64,000 nt of DNA. Origin: Aquilaria yunnanensis. Taxonomy: Eukaryota > Streptophyta > Magnoliopsida > Malvales > Thymelaeaceae. The notes under the pieces are model-generated. The model saw nothing but the letters and a program-made list of their open reading frames with translations. It did no database searches and was not told the DNA's origin. Made by a program: the position numbers and the translations under genes. Shown here piece after piece: positions 1-12,611 of the stretch. Position 1 is the stretch's first letter. Each line of letters begins with the position of its first letter. The DNA is taken from contig CM077593.1 of NCBI GenBank assembly GCA_039654915.1, forward strand, positions 117,297,413-117,361,412. Reading direction: 5' to 3'.

Positions 1-636
1 GAAAGGTTATGGGGCCTGAAACGACCGCGCGCTTGTCGTTTTCAAAAGATTCCCGTTTGGCCTCTCCCCTTGCCCGCATACCGTTCTTGTCAGAATTAAT
101 TCTTGAACCAACTTACAGAAAAAAAGAAATTCCTTTAATTTTTTACGTTTTATTTGTTTTTTGGTTGACCTAAATCCCAAAATGCCTATTTAACCCCAAG
201 ATGCCCATCAAACCATTTTTCATGCTCATCGACCCATCCAACATTTAAATTATTATTGATTACCAAAAAAGAAAACATTGAAATTATCACATCATATTAG
301 GTTTTGGCATGTTTGCTTATCCATTAAAATGGCAGATTGATTCAACGTGGATATTTTACGCGGAATCATGAAATATTGTCTTTGTGCTAATCCCTAGCAT
401 ACATACAGAAACGAAACTATCCTTGCTAATATCTTGTATACTCAAAAGCTCAAAAGGAAACAATTTAACTGTGGCCTAGCACTGGTCAAACTTAAAAGTT
501 GTTACTTTAAGATCCAAAATTAAAAAACTCTTCACTCCCTCTTGACCTCTGATAATATGTACCAAGAGAAAAAAAGGCTGAAAAGCAAACACCCACAAAA
601 AATTTACAGATCCTATGAACCATTCTCTGCTTGACT
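1..636. other. 3' flank of the GRAS gene
   Basis: AT-rich sequence downstream of the minus-strand GRAS gene. Its right part (roughly 450-636) is probably 3' UTR, but no clear polyadenylation signal was fixed. A minus-strand open frame at 507-710 overlaps the GRAS 3' end and resembles no known protein. Nothing else is seen. Confidence 0.5.
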
Positions 637-2286
637 TCACCTCCATGCAGAAGAGGTTGACATAGCTCTATTACCCCAGTACAGATACAAGGCCATGTCC
701 TTCTCTTCAACCCTGTAATTCTTGCTATAATCCTTCAACAGATTGTTCACCGCAATAGTCGCTGAAGAACTCATTGGATATGGAGAAAACTCGGCCATTG
801 TCAATCTATACCTCCATTTCCCAAGGGGTTCGTGCCGCTCCACCCTCTCGGGTCCCTCACAAGCAATCATATTGACTATGTCACGAGCTACGCAGTTCTG
901 CTCTGAGCTGATCCTATGTCGGTCATCCCTTGGAAGTGTAGAAGCATCGATTGATTCGAACATGGCTGTGTAGTACTCCAGAGTCTCACGGTATCTTAAG
1001 TTGAAGGGGGATGTGTTGGTGTTGGATTCTTGCTCGACGAGGGTCACAACTTTTGGGGATAAGCTCTTCACCAGCCTCAGCAACCGGTCTCTGGAATTCC
1101 GGGTGCTTACACTCTCATCTGGCATGTGATGTAACACATACGGAAAATTAACTGCCAGGGATTCACCGGGTTGAATGTTGAGATGATGCCTTTCAACCTC
1201 AGAACCAGGCACACCGGCATCATTAAACTCAACCTGCACATTATATTTCTTGGCAAATTCTGTTAGTCTCTGCCCTACGATATGCAATCCACCGCCACGA
1301 GCAATATATGATTGGGAATCATCAACAGCAGTAATGCGAATTTGTGGAGGACCACCAGGTCGACTTGCAAGAGCAGCAATAAGCATCATCCACTGGGTGC
1401 CCTGTGCAATTTGAAAATCGATTATATGAACTCTGGACTCATTCTCCAATGCGTCCTTGATGACAGCATTTGCTGATGTGTATGCAAACTTCCAATAGGG
1501 GCACACATCAAAAAGACTACGCATATAGGACATTAGTTCCGTGCTTGTTGGTTCTTCACATTTCAATGCCTTGTAGATTTTGCTCCCTGAGGACTCCAAC
1601 CGTGCCCGAAGACTTTCCAACAAGTAAGCACCAAGCCTTTGAATTGGATCCCCAGAAACTGAGACCATCTTCTCCAAGGCACATAGTAAACTGTCTGCTG
1701 CTCTCTCGTGTTCATCCACTGCTTTACCACATAGAATAAGTGCTTCTTTCAGGTCCAACTTAGGGAACATTTCAACAATATGATCCCAATATCCACTTGA
1801 TGCTGAAACACCATAGTAGATGCTGTTCCTGGAACAGCAGTTACAGCTGTCCATAAGGTCTGATTCAGGCCCTAACAATATCGCTTCCACCTCCCTCAAC
1901 TTGTGCTGGAATCCATGGCTATCATCAACTACAGAAGACCCACTAAATGGCGATCCATAGTAGTTCCCAGGGGAACGATGATGCTCGGACAAGCACGAAT
2001 GAGAACCCTGCGGAGAAAAGGGACTTCTGCTGGATGAGATACTCACAGCAGATGGGGAGTCACACACAAAAAAACCAGCACTTGTTGTTGCTGTTGTAGA
2101 TGAATCCAGGGTGACAAACTGATCCTCACCCTGAAAGGACATAGCTTCTTGGTTTCCAATATCAGAGAAACCATTGGTGTCAATAATTTGGAGCTCAGAC
2201 AGATAAAAAGGCTCTATTTCCGGAATCTGCTGCTGGTACAATCCAGGTATGGTGGCTGAACTTTGGCGCTTGCCAGATTTTTGCAT
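637..2286 (-). CDS. GRAS transcription factor, PAT1 branch (SCL13/SCL21/PAT1-like)
   Basis: This is a nuclear transcriptional regulator of the GRAS family. The 549-residue frame is uninterrupted. The first ~175 residues are a Ser/Thr-rich variable region with a segment at 128-145 (LREVEAILLGPESDLM) typical of the PAT1 branch. The GRAS domain runs from about 178 to 549, with a leucine-rich segment starting LKEALILCGKAV, VHIID at 286-290 followed by FQIAQGTQW, RYRE near 431-434, and a C-terminal SAW motif (residues 546-548). Length and intronless coding sequence fit the family. In Arabidopsis this branch works in phytochrome and stress signalling; here that role is inferred. The start ATG is preceded by a stop-rich leader. 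A spliced 5' UTR exon is likely near 3379-3490. SCL13 is the closest by feel, but PAT1 or SCL21 cannot be excluded. Confidence 0.93.
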   Translation of the reverse strand: MQKSGKRQSSATIPGLYQQQIPEIEPFYLSELQIIDTNGFSDIGNQEAMSFQGEDQFVTLDSSTTATTSAGFFVCDSPSAVSISSSRSPFSPQGSHSCLSEHHRSPGNYYGSPFSGSSVVDDSHGFQHKLREVEAILLGPESDLMDSCNCCSRNSIYYGVSASSGYWDHIVEMFPKLDLKEALILCGKAVDEHERAADSLLCALEKMVSVSGDPIQRLGAYLLESLRARLESSGSKIYKALKCEEPTSTELMSYMRSLFDVCPYWKFAYTSANAVIKDALENESRVHIIDFQIAQGTQWMMLIAALASRPGGPPQIRITAVDDSQSYIARGGGLHIVGQRLTEFAKKYNVQVEFNDAGVPGSEVERHHLNIQPGESLAVNFPYVLHHMPDESVSTRNSRDRLLRLVKSLSPKVVTLVEQESNTNTSPFNLRYRETLEYYTAMFESIDASTLPRDDRHRISSEQNCVARDIVNMIACEGPERVERHEPLGKWRYRLTMAEFSPYPMSSSATIAVNNLLKDYSKNYRVEEKDMALYLYWGNRAMSTSSAWR

Positions 2287-3490
2287 CTAAACCCACTCGT
2301 CTAATCCCCCTAAACCAGAACTTTCTGTGGTGACAGTAGAATCAAGGTCAAGCTACAAGTGTTCACGAGAAGCTGGCACTACCTGTTCTTGCCAGCAAGC
2401 CAGAGGCCGTTAAGCAACAGGCCATGACATAATCTCGTTTTCAACAAATGTCGGTAAACGAGCAATGATTGGTTCCTCTGGAACAAAGCTAACAAGAAGC
2501 AGCTTTGTTTCCACAGAGCAGATTTATGAAAAACCAATCACCAAGCCCTACCAAATAACCAAGAAACAAATTAAATCGGAACAAGAATAAAATCTCAATC
2601 CAACTAAAGCAGGTTCAGTATACGCGGGAAAAGGCCAATACTCTGAACTAGGGGAAGAAAAATAAGAATTGGTCTTCTAGAAAAAGACTAGGTACCACTA
2701 ATGAGATGCAACTTGTTAAGCGAAGAAGCGTTTGGATAAGATTCCAAACCGACCATAACATCAATGCCCAATAATAGTTCCAATCAACTGGACTAACTGA
2801 AAACTTTGAAAATAAAATCTTTTCTCATCCTCTACTCAGATTACTGAAAAAGGAAGCTTGTGGTTCACATTTTCCAAATTTTATGGTCACTAACTTTCCC
2901 AACGAAAGCAAAAGGACATGTTGAACAAAGCAAATATCAAGAAGTAAAACCTTCAACTTGAACGAAAAATAATAAAAATAAATCCTTTCATCTATCCCCT
3001 CCCCCAAAAATTAAAAAAAAAAAAAAAGAAAAAAAAACTTTATCTAATGAATTGGAACTTTTATCAGTTTCTACCCAACGACAGAATGAAGGGGGGAAAA
3101 GTGTTTAGTCAGAAAATTGAAGTTTATGACTATTATTACAAGTTCCAAGCATCATTCTCCTTGGCCTACCTCATCCAAAGGAAAAATGAAAACAAAAACT
3201 CGTAGGGAAAAGGAGAGCAAGATCCTTCCTTTTAGATACAAACAAAATACAACACGAACACAAAATTGAACAGCAAAATCATTGAAAATTTGGGAAACCA
3301 TTATTGGGCATCAAATAATATTGAGAAAAAAACCATAAAGAATCAAGAACAAGGATTATTAGCTCCCGGGAGGCATACCTGAGTCACCAACTATGAGCTC
3401 CGCGGGCGTTTAAAGGCATGGACTTGACAAGATTTTTCTTCCGCAAAGCAACAACTTCAACCGCTCTCTCTCTACAGAAAGGCGAATGAC
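2287..3490 (-). other. 5' UTR with leader intron of the GRAS gene
   Basis: On the minus strand a strong donor (CTCAG|GTATGCC) lies with its exon end at 3379, about 1.1 kb upstream of the start codon. Several pyrimidine-rich acceptor candidates lie between about 2330 and 2490. A long 5' UTR intron is common in PAT1-branch GRAS genes. I infer a first non-coding exon at about 3379-3490; the exact acceptor is not resolved. The rest of the interval is AT-rich intron. Confidence 0.55.
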
Positions 3491-3518
3491 TGAATGAGCG
3501 TCTTATTTCGTATGAGGA

Positions 3519-3525
3519 CTTTATA
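3519..3525 (-). promoter_or_regulatory. Putative TATA box of the GRAS gene
   Basis: Minus-strand TATAAAG lies about 30 bases upstream of the inferred transcription start (near 3490) of the non-coding first exon. It is a motif match only. Confidence 0.4.
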
Positions 3526-4049
3526 ATAATACAAGCACTTGCAAACTCACCATCCTTTTCTGTTTATTTACGTTAGTGTCCTGCTCGTAAACTCGATAAG
3601 TCCGAAGGAAAGTAACGAGGCCATATATGAGTAAGGCGTCACACTAGCCAGTCAGCTCTATTTATCTTCTTTAATTAGGGATGAGAATTATTCTGAATAA
3701 AATTGAAAAAAATTAAAAAATTGGTTACATTTGAATAAAATAGTTTATTTATTTTTTCACTCTAGTTTGTTCGGATCAAAGTCAAATTTTATATTTGGTT
3801 ATCGAATTAGTCATTAGATTATATACTTGAAGCTGAATCAACCTAATAAATCGAATAATAATAAATATTTTATTATTATCCATATTGTCCCTACATATAT
3901 AAAATTATTTCCTGTTAATTTTGAAATATGTATTGCTTATCCTTTTTTAAATTCTAGGTATGAGATGTAAAACTTTTAATATTTATCTTTTTTTATTTAT
4001 TTACTACTCTTTTCATCCCAGATTATTTGTACAGTTTCCTTTTTTGACA

Positions 4050-5090
4050 AATTTTAAAATGTAAAATGACTGTTATACCCTTATATCACATTCACTTTTA
4101 CCTTCCAATCTCATCTCAAACGTTTCCTCTCCTTTTCTTCCTCCAGTGCTATCAACAAGTTTGGTCGCCTCCGCTTCCACCATCGTTTGTTTGCCATTGT
4201 CTGGTTGCCATCATTGGATCAAATCGGCAGATCAAGTTCAGCATCAAAATCAAGGTGGTAAATTGAGGCGAGTCAATGCAATGGGTTGAGGCAAGATGGA
4301 GGCCGAAATCGAAGGAGTTTAGGCCGAGAATCGTGATTGGCGACTATTGACGAGGATGAAGGCAGAGGCTGGGAGGTGGAAGCCAAGACGGGGTACTTAG
4401 GGAGAGATTGGTACTCCTGCGACAAGCGAGTTGAGGGTGATTAGTACTTCAACGACGAATCGATGGATTAATGCAAGATCGACTAAGGCGGGGGCAATAG
4501 ATTGACTAATTGGCATGATTATTTATGGACGGTGGATGATTCGAGGACGATGGGGAGTTGGTCAACTACAGAGTGTTGCTACTAAGATTGAATATGGAAT
4601 CAAAAGTTGAGATTAGGGTGCTGCTCGAAGGTCGTCTTAATTGGAAAGACAGAGTGTGATCAAAGGTGGAGGTCGTCACGGTTGGAGAGATGAAGCCCGA
4701 TCGAAGGCGAAGGCGTCGAGTTTTATTCCCAGTTGGTATTTTGGGTGAAAGAGAAGCTTCTCCAATCATCGTTCGATCACATCGGATAGTTGATGGCGAT
4801 GGAGGAAGGGGAATCGGATAGACTGCTAAGCTTGTGAATTTGTTTGATGAGTGGTGTGGCAGACAAGGAAGGAGGCAGGGCATACCGAGGCTAGGGAAGT
4901 AGGCGACGAAGCAAGGGGAATCGGAGGTCCAGCGAACAAGCAAGGCAGTGGAGAAAAGAAGAGAAAAAGGGCAAAAATGGAAAGAATAGGCAAACAGTAG
5001 CTTATCTTGGTCTGTGTGCCAAATAGAAATGTTGCTAAAAATGTGAAAGGGGGTATAATGTTATTATTAAAATACTTATATATGTAAGCA
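4050..5090. mobile_element. Possible non-autonomous element (MULE-like), uncertain
   Basis: A G-rich core (about 4260-4950, with repeated 'gacgagg' and 'gaggcgaag'-like words) is flanked by AT-rich ends. The left end, near 4066-4090 (tgactgttatacccttat), resembles the reverse complement of the right end near 5055-5075 (taacattataccccctt). The arrangement resembles plant elements with inverted ends and a GC-rich, possibly captured, interior. No target duplication was found, so the edges are approximate. Confidence 0.3.
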
Positions 5091-7671
5091 GACCCCGTTT
5101 ATAAAATTCTTGGATCCATCACTATCAATGACAACAATAAAAGTAAATAATTTTCTTCCATTTTAAATAGAAAAAAATTACTCATTGTCAGCTAGCTATC
5201 AAAATATTTATGTATAATTTATATTTACTATAATACAAGTAATAAATTATAAATTATGATCAAGAATTAATAAGATGTATTAGAAATAGTAACGTTTAAA
5301 GAGAGGTGACAAACAGAATTTTCAATCCGTCCTGGAGAAATTTTCTTTGTAATTTAACCTATATATAGTAACTCCATTTGGCTTTTTGAATAAACATAAA
5401 TTCTCTCTCTTTTTTTGTTTTACTCAGAATTATCTTTATAAAAAACAATAGTTAAGACGTATTTATACATAAAGGAAAATGGGGAAAATCAAGAAAAAAA
5501 TTATCAATTAAAATGAATACTACATTAGACTAGAATTCATTTGTTGCAAAACATCAGTTAACAACATAAACTCTAACTACTTTATAAACGATTCGATTTG
5601 TTTAATCTAAATTCCTACAAAAACATGGGCGTCAGCGCCAGCCTCTCGAATCAACCGAAGAAGAAACCGCGGGCGCTCTCCGACAGCGACCACATGGTTT
5701 ATTTCTTGACGTTGATGGGCAGTCTCGTAAATTAGAGGGAAAGCAAGGGCATTCTCAAACATCCAGCGCCTGCGTGGAAGCAGAGCGAAACCAAATACTT
5801 GGGGAAGTTACATAGCCATCCCTAAACATTGTAAGCATATACACTTATGTCCTATTAATTTGAAATTTTTCATTTCTTTCCCTCAGATTATAAGATCTCT
5901 CGTTGACACGGACAAATCTCACGAACGTTACCTCTAACCTCAAAAGTTAAAGTACACGCAGATTATCAGTTTAGGTTGGTTAATGTTAAAGTACACCAAC
6001 TCGGTTTTGCACATTATTTTCATAAATAAATAAATATATTAATTTTGTTTTTATTGATTTTTCTAGGGTCCGATTAAGACATTAGTATTATTGATTTAAC
6101 TTCAAAGTTTAAAAAAAAACTATCTAATAGTAAATTTTAGTTTTTAATTTCAAAAATGTCATCTTTATTATAAATAAATTATTCAAAATTTTGAGACTAA
6201 TCATAAAAGTCATTCATAACCAGGGCTTAGATCACCTTCGCTCACTCTCCTAGTTGCTCCACGTCCTCCATATAATATATATAGCTTTTCAACATCATCA
6301 GCAGTTATTAAGTAAACTACCCCGTTTTTCTTATTTTATTTTATTTTTAAATCAAATGGGCTACAGCAGTTGGCTAGCCATGGAGCAAATTTAGATTATA
6401 ATATTTTTTTTATTTTCTCTTCGCGTACCATTTAATTGTATATAATACTTTCGGAAACTCTTTTTCTTTTTATTGGAATTCAAGGAAACTTAAGTAAAAA
6501 ACAATCAAACTTGAGGTTTTGCCAGCCTACAATAGTGGATCAAGGTTGCCTCTTCTATTGAGTCGTCAAAAAAACGCACAAGGGGCTAATATCTCATCTT
6601 CTCTCTATAAACTTGTAACTCTAATCGTATACTTAGTACAAAAGAAAACGAAATAAACTTCAATTTTATTGTTGAAGTTTATGGTTAATAATCTTTCCAA
6701 AGCTAACGGTTTAATCCTGTCTATCCCTAAATTTAGCATTTGCTAATAAGTTTTTTTCAAAAAAAATATATGTATGGGAAACTGTCTACATATAAAATTA
6801 TTCAAAGAATTTCTAATATTTGTTGGAATTTCATTTGACTTTATAGTTATAAAGAGACAAATTACTAGTACTACTCTCCCAATTTAGTTGGCTATTTTAT
6901 TTTTTTAACTAAAATTTAACTTAAATGCATTCATATTATTTTGTATTGAAAAAATTCTTAAAAGTTATGCTTAGAAGTAACAATTTAATATAAAAAGTTT
7001 ATTTTTATAATAAACTTTAAAATAAATAAAATTATGAATTAATTGTTGTGAAAAATAAGGCTTAGCTTTATGAGATAAATGTAATATATAATAATAGTTG
7101 TGTCTCTTTTATTTCTATTTATTTGATTTTTAAGAGAGGGATAGGTCTAGGGAAAAGTTGTATAGAATGTGGAAATGGGGAAAGTATATATAATATAAGA
7201 GAAGTATGTTTTATTCTTTTGCTGATGTGAAATTTGCTAAAATGGATAGGAGGAGAGAAAAATTAGCCCTAATAAAGCTAAATCTTTCCACTAGGCAAGC
7301 TTATAATAACCTCAAGATACAGTTGGAGATTGAATCGAAATTATTTTCTCAAATTTATCTTTTCTTCATAAAAAGCCATGAAATATAATATTTTACTTAA
7401 AAGTGTTTGATCAACCTTTCAACGTTAGATCAACTCATTTAAGACATTCTTACCGAAAGAATCAAGTTGATGTTTTTTTTTTTTTGGTGGGGAAAACTAA
7501 ACTCTAGCTAGCGTTATATACGTGGATCATAGATGCATGCTGTGGATTGCTTAAAGTTAGGCTTTTATCTTCATGGATACATTTGATCAGAATTGGACTT
7601 CTACCGACATTTGATTCAGTAAGTAACAATGCTTGGAGTTGATTAGTAATGACATAGGCATATATGATGTT

Positions 7672-7695
7672 TTATTATTATTATTATTATTATTA
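7672..7695. repeat. TTA trinucleotide microsatellite
   Basis: Uninterrupted run of about eight TTA units in an AT-rich intergenic stretch. Confidence 0.9.
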
Positions 7696-8429
7696 TATAT
7701 TTCATAATATTTGTCAATTTTAAGTTTATATATATTTATGATAGATTTGCAAATTGATGAATCCATGTCGGGTGTGTTTAAAGAGCCAAAAAAAAAAGAG
7801 AGAGAGAGAGCACAAGCATATATATACTCTCTGTGCTTCTGCATATAAAACAGTCTCCGACTCCTTAATCTGAGTAGGATTAGTTGAGGCACATTAGTGA
7901 GAGATTTTATATTTGAATCAAGACCTTGTTTATTAGAAATGTTCCCCCTTAAGAGGTCAATCTCGTTTCGTCATCTGACAGGGAAAGATTAATTAATCTT
8001 CATTTGTTGGACGAAGAATTCTCAAAATTCACAAAAAAAAAAAAAAAGGATACCAAGTTTGGCGCTACCTAGGTTATTAATAAATCTCTTATGAACAAAA
8101 AGAAGTATAAGAATTTTGATTAATTAAGTGAACATTATCGCTCTTTAGGTTTATTTAAATCTCTAAGGAAAAAGAAAATTGAAGTACAACTTTGAGACAT
8201 TAATTAATAAAGGAAATTAGAAGGGGGAGAATATTACAAACGCGACAACAAATATATAAGACAAACATCTTTTTATTTATTGAAAAGTGAGTACTTTGCC
8301 TGTCACTTCTCGGCAGAACGACAGAATGTTATGGTTTCTTTCCGTTTTTTCTTTTTTTAAAAAAAAAAATCTCTATAATCAGAATTAACAATATCGAAGG
8401 AGAGAAGAGAATAAGATTTGCCTAGAGGC

Positions 8430-8960
8430 TAGGGGTGGATATTGAGTTATTTTGATTTGGATCAAATTGAATTGTCCGGTTAAGTCAATTTTTGGTTTTT
8501 GATAATGAAAAACTGAAATAATCAAATCATCCGAAAAGAACTGATTAAAATTGAACCAAAATAATCAATTCAGTTTGGTTTGAACATGAAATAACCAAAT
8601 TTACAAACATCTTCTTGATACATGCTGCATTTTTTTCACATTTTCTTTTTATTTCCCCAAGTAACCTCATCATCCTCAAGCACAAAAAAGGTGTGAAAGT
8701 TGGGTTAGGTCATCTAGGCTTAAACAATAAGTTTTGGTGGGCTATGGGACAACAGCAAAAACGGGTCATCAGGAGCCCAAAAAAGTTTTTAAAAAATTCG
8801 ATTATCAAATTAACCAACCCCTCTAACTGAAACTGAACCGAATTTCAGAAATTTAATTTTAACCGAAATTGAACTGAAAAACCTAATAAGTCAAACCCAA
8901 AAATCAAATTAATTTGGTTTAACAGTTTTTTTTGTTTTAATCGAATTATGCACACCCCTA
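8430..8960. mobile_element. Old hAT-type MITE
   Basis: The left end reads TAGGGGTGGAT and the right end, on the reverse strand, reads TAGGGGTGTGCAT, a hAT-like terminus. The 8-bp flanks ctagaggc and ttatagtc agree at 5 of 8 positions, consistent with an eroded target duplication. The interior is rich in 'ggttt/aaacc' and 'cagtttggtt' words in both orientations, like the better-preserved copy at 49.8 kb. It has no transposase and is about 531 bp long. Confidence 0.6.
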
Positions 8961-11900
8961 TTATAGTCTAACATAGCAAAATCACGAAACCATATCAACT
9001 CTTAGCAATAGTTTGCATAAGATGTAATATAAGAACATGTTTTTCCCACCAAGTAGTTTGAGCAAATCGTTTCAAGTGATTATATATATATATTCAAAAG
9101 CACATTTACAAGTATATAATGGAAGAAGTATTAGCATTCTAAATCAATGTAGAAAAATACTAATTTTTTTAGGATATGAAGGGCAATCGAACCAACTTTA
9201 TATAGTATTTATAGGAAAGAGAATGAAAATGGCAAGTTTAAACCCTAGACGTCAAACCTAACATTCTTATGATGTTTTCAATATTTTAGTAGATTAAGTG
9301 TTTTGATGTTGTATTCTTTAAGACGTCATTCAAAGAAAGTTGTTGTCACTTTGTGAGAAGTTGGTCAAACCAGCAGAAATGAGCATTGTTCGTACCATTA
9401 ACCACCAGTGGTTATTGTGTTTTTCGTCCATGTGAGCAAACGCAAATGGAGCAACTTACATGCAGCCTACAACGCCATCTGAGATGCATTAAAAGTTAAA
9501 AAAAAAAAAAAAAGAATAGATTATTCCCGAATTTTTTTTCCTAATTTGGTTACGTACGTAGAATCGACTGTATTGTTTCGCACCGACCACGTTTTTTTTT
9601 TAGCTCTTTATTCTTATAGGATGAATTAAGAAATAAGAAGATAAATAAAATTGCGTCACTTGCCTGGGGGCCACACACCTCAGCAGCCGTCATGTAGAGT
9701 GGTCAATCACAAAAGAGGAGGAGACCTACATTAATTGTTTTATGTGAGGTTTTTTTTAGAATAGCATTCATATGTAAAATTACCAACTTAATGCCCATAC
9801 AAGTAACAGCCACTAAAATGACTTCACATACGCATCCAAAAAAAAAAAAAAGATTTCACATAAAGAGGTTATAAATTTACAATGGGTGGAGTAAAATAAA
9901 TCCATCAACCATTTTATATAACAAAGATACATATACTAATTTCCATTAAGTGAAAAAACTGTTGTGCCGAAACTGGTTGTCACATAATAATTGTTTTGTT
10001 CCTACGTTAAAATGGTAAAGCAGGAGTCAAAATGAGAGAGCTATAAATTACTTAAGGAAATGTATGGAAACAAAAGAAAAGGGACGGGTGGCAAAAGGCG
10101 TTATTACCCCATGACTGTTTGTCTCCGAGTAACCAATCGCTTTCATCTTTGGTGGCCATTCCTTTTTCTCTTTCTCTTTTCGTCAATTCTCTTTTTTATC
10201 TTAAAACGTGTGGGGGAATAATTATCACTTTCAGCTATAGAAAACAAACAAAAAAAAAATGATAAAAATGAAAAAGATAAGATGATAGTTGGGTCTTGGG
10301 GTGGTGGGAGATGAGTCAATTGAGTCGTTGATTTACCGGGAAAGAGAAAAGCAAAGGAAAAGATCACATATGGAAGAGACTTGTAAAAGAAAAGATAAAA
10401 AAACAAAATTGGATTGAATAGTGAAGAGTTGAGAGCTTTGAAGCCTGACTCAGTTCGGTCATTTGTTTATTTATTTATTGGCACACGGTTTGGTTGGTGA
10501 TTAGTAATCTTTGGTCCAAGAATTTGACAAGAAGAAGCATCGACCATAAATAATGCTAAATATCTAAGCATTTGTCTCTCCCAGTCCCAACGAAACTTCG
10601 GACGAGGTTCTTCAAGTTTTCAATTATGGAGTACACAACTGTCACAGTTGCACGATCATGATGGTCTTTTATATATGACGGGAGGACTTCCAAGTTTTGT
10701 TGGGAAAATATATAATTACCTCTCGTACAATGATTCAAAATTTAAGTTCACAGCATCTTTTGAAACTCTATGTACAATGGTCACAAATACGGTCCAGGGA
10801 GAGAGAGAGCAATACGCTGCTGTGGGTCTAATATGGCACTAATGTGCAAAGAAGGATTAGATGATGCTGTTCTCTACCAAAATAGATTGGGTCTAATATG
10901 GCACTTGCTCATCATCTACTTGCTTTGCAAAATTGAATTCACACCTCTTATATGTAGTTGGCTTTGCTTCTCTTTGGTTTGTCTACCAAAGAAGAGGCTT
11001 TGATCACGAAACAAACTCTGGAAGCTTATGGTTTAGCTTCAGGTCAGCAGGTGAATTTCATAAACCAAAGCATCTTGGGATGATGGCGCTTGCGCCCCGA
11101 TCTAAAGTTAAAAACCAAATACATGTTTCCAATATTCATCAAAGTTCCAACTTTCACCTTCATACAGAAGGGTTCCCAGCAAACAAGCAGCTCGGGAAAC
11201 TTACGGTCTAGCTTCAGGTCACCAGGTTAATATCATATATCAAGCATCTTCCTCTGGTTAATGCTCCCTTGTTAGCATGAGAATAAATCAAAAGCCACTC
11301 CTTCCAACAGAGACAATAAATGCAGCACCCTGGGATGATGCTTGCACCCAAGCCTAGAAAAAAAACCAAACACACGTTTCCATAACCATCAAAGTTCCTG
11401 CTCCCGCCATCATAAAGAAGGATTTCCAGCACCCTGCAAGATACATTCTCTGAAACTCCTATATAACTGGCGGCTGCAGTTGCATGGTCCAGAGGGCAGC
11501 CAATTTTCTCAACTAGTATATTTTATTTTCTTAAAACCAATTAGAAATTGACCCAGTGAGGTATTTCTCAGGAGCATTTAATTTTACCAGGATCAGGAGC
11601 ACAGAAAGCACCCCGCAGAACAAAATGAAAGCTGTTTAATGTGTACCTCCTGATGTTGAATCTTGGAAACACATAAATCTATCTGAACCAACAATAAAAA
11701 CAATTTACAGAAAGTGTCTGCCGCACCAGAAAAGTCTGGTAGATATACCGTTTGTTCAGTGCAAGTATAGGAGTGTGGACTGATGATTAATGTGGTAATA
11801 CAAAAACTAAATTTGTTAGGCGTCTCTTTTTAGCAACATTCCAAGACATGCAATCTCACAAGCTTATTGGTTTACCTATCTAGTAAAAATTTCAGGCATG

Positions 11901-12611
11901 TAGTAAGCTAGTGTTGCTAACACTTCCACACAACCATGAGACTTAACATATGAAACCCATGTTATTCCACATTCAACTCTCTTACCAATCAACATCCAAG
12001 GGCTTGTTTGCACAAACTATTGTGCGTGCAGCTTCCCATCTCAAAAGCATCCCAGCAAAAAATTTCCACCTGGGAATATAAGCTTCTTTCGACATTGGAA
12101 ATATTCAAAGATTCACAAGATTTTAGTCGAAATTGTAACCTAATAAGCAACTAATTGGGAACCAAATGAAGAAAATTAGCAAACACAGCAATCAGGGATG
12201 GGAGAGACTCTAACGTGAATCAAACTTTGCCAGTAAACTGCAGTGGGAAACTTTTGGCAGCACGGATGAATCAATCCTCAATCTATTCTTTGATACTAGC
12301 GGGCACTCTTAACCAAAGCAGACGTAAGTCCTAGCAATAGCATGAAGCTCAGTTTTCATCAACCAGATATTCCAACAGTTCGCAAAAGGTGAAAGCCACC
12401 ACTCATGCATTAGAAAGAACAACAGAGAGCATATGAACAGGCTAAGGTAGCTTCCTCCAACTACGGAGCATGAAGAAAAAAGGCCATTGCAGAGAAGGCA
12501 ATAAACAAGCTAGAGAAGCCTCACAATCCTGAGATTATTGGCATCAGCGATCAAGTGCATTGTCTTCCACAAACAGTACAAAATCCATATGAATAAAATG
12601 AGAGCCAAACA
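8961..12611. other. Intergenic region, including a diverged tandem duplication
   Basis: No gene recognised. Sequence is AT-rich to about 10.4 kb, then of more balanced composition from about 10.6 to 12.6 kb. That second part holds a diverged duplication (listed separately), and its right end includes the 3' UTR of the complex I subunit gene. The open frames at 10648-11551 are short and follow the duplicated repeat, so they are not called as genes. Confidence 0.5.
11036..11435. repeat. Diverged tandem duplication (~175-200 bp unit)
   Basis: Two neighbouring copies start with 'gcttcaggtca.caggt' (near 11036 and 11212). They continue through 'gcatctt', 'gggatgatg', 'aaaccaaa.aca', 'gtttcca', 'catcaaagttcc' and end with 'agaaggrtttcccagca'-like words (near 11165-11180 and 11418-11430). 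The second copy has an insertion of roughly 80 bp after 'gcatctt'. A shorter word (gggtctaatatggcact) also occurs twice just upstream, at about 10826 and 10888. Confidence 0.6.

Larger units (their letters stand above)
3530..8429. other. Intergenic AT-rich region, no gene recognised
   Basis: About 4.9 kb without a convincing gene. It holds a GC-richer block at about 4100-4990 (listed separately), a small GC-rich island at 5625-5810, a TTA microsatellite near 7672-7695, and otherwise AT-rich sequence. The open frames seen on either strand are short and low in complexity. Confidence 0.6.

Noticed and set aside
4566..4943. 125-residue minus-strand frame
   Set aside because: Lies within the GC-richer core of a possible transposon and is Ser/Pro/Thr-rich low complexity with no family resemblance.
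5625..5810. GC-rich island with a 36-codon ATG frame (MGVSASLSN...)
   Set aside because: Too short, no recognised product and no following exon found; perhaps a gene fragment, but not supportable.
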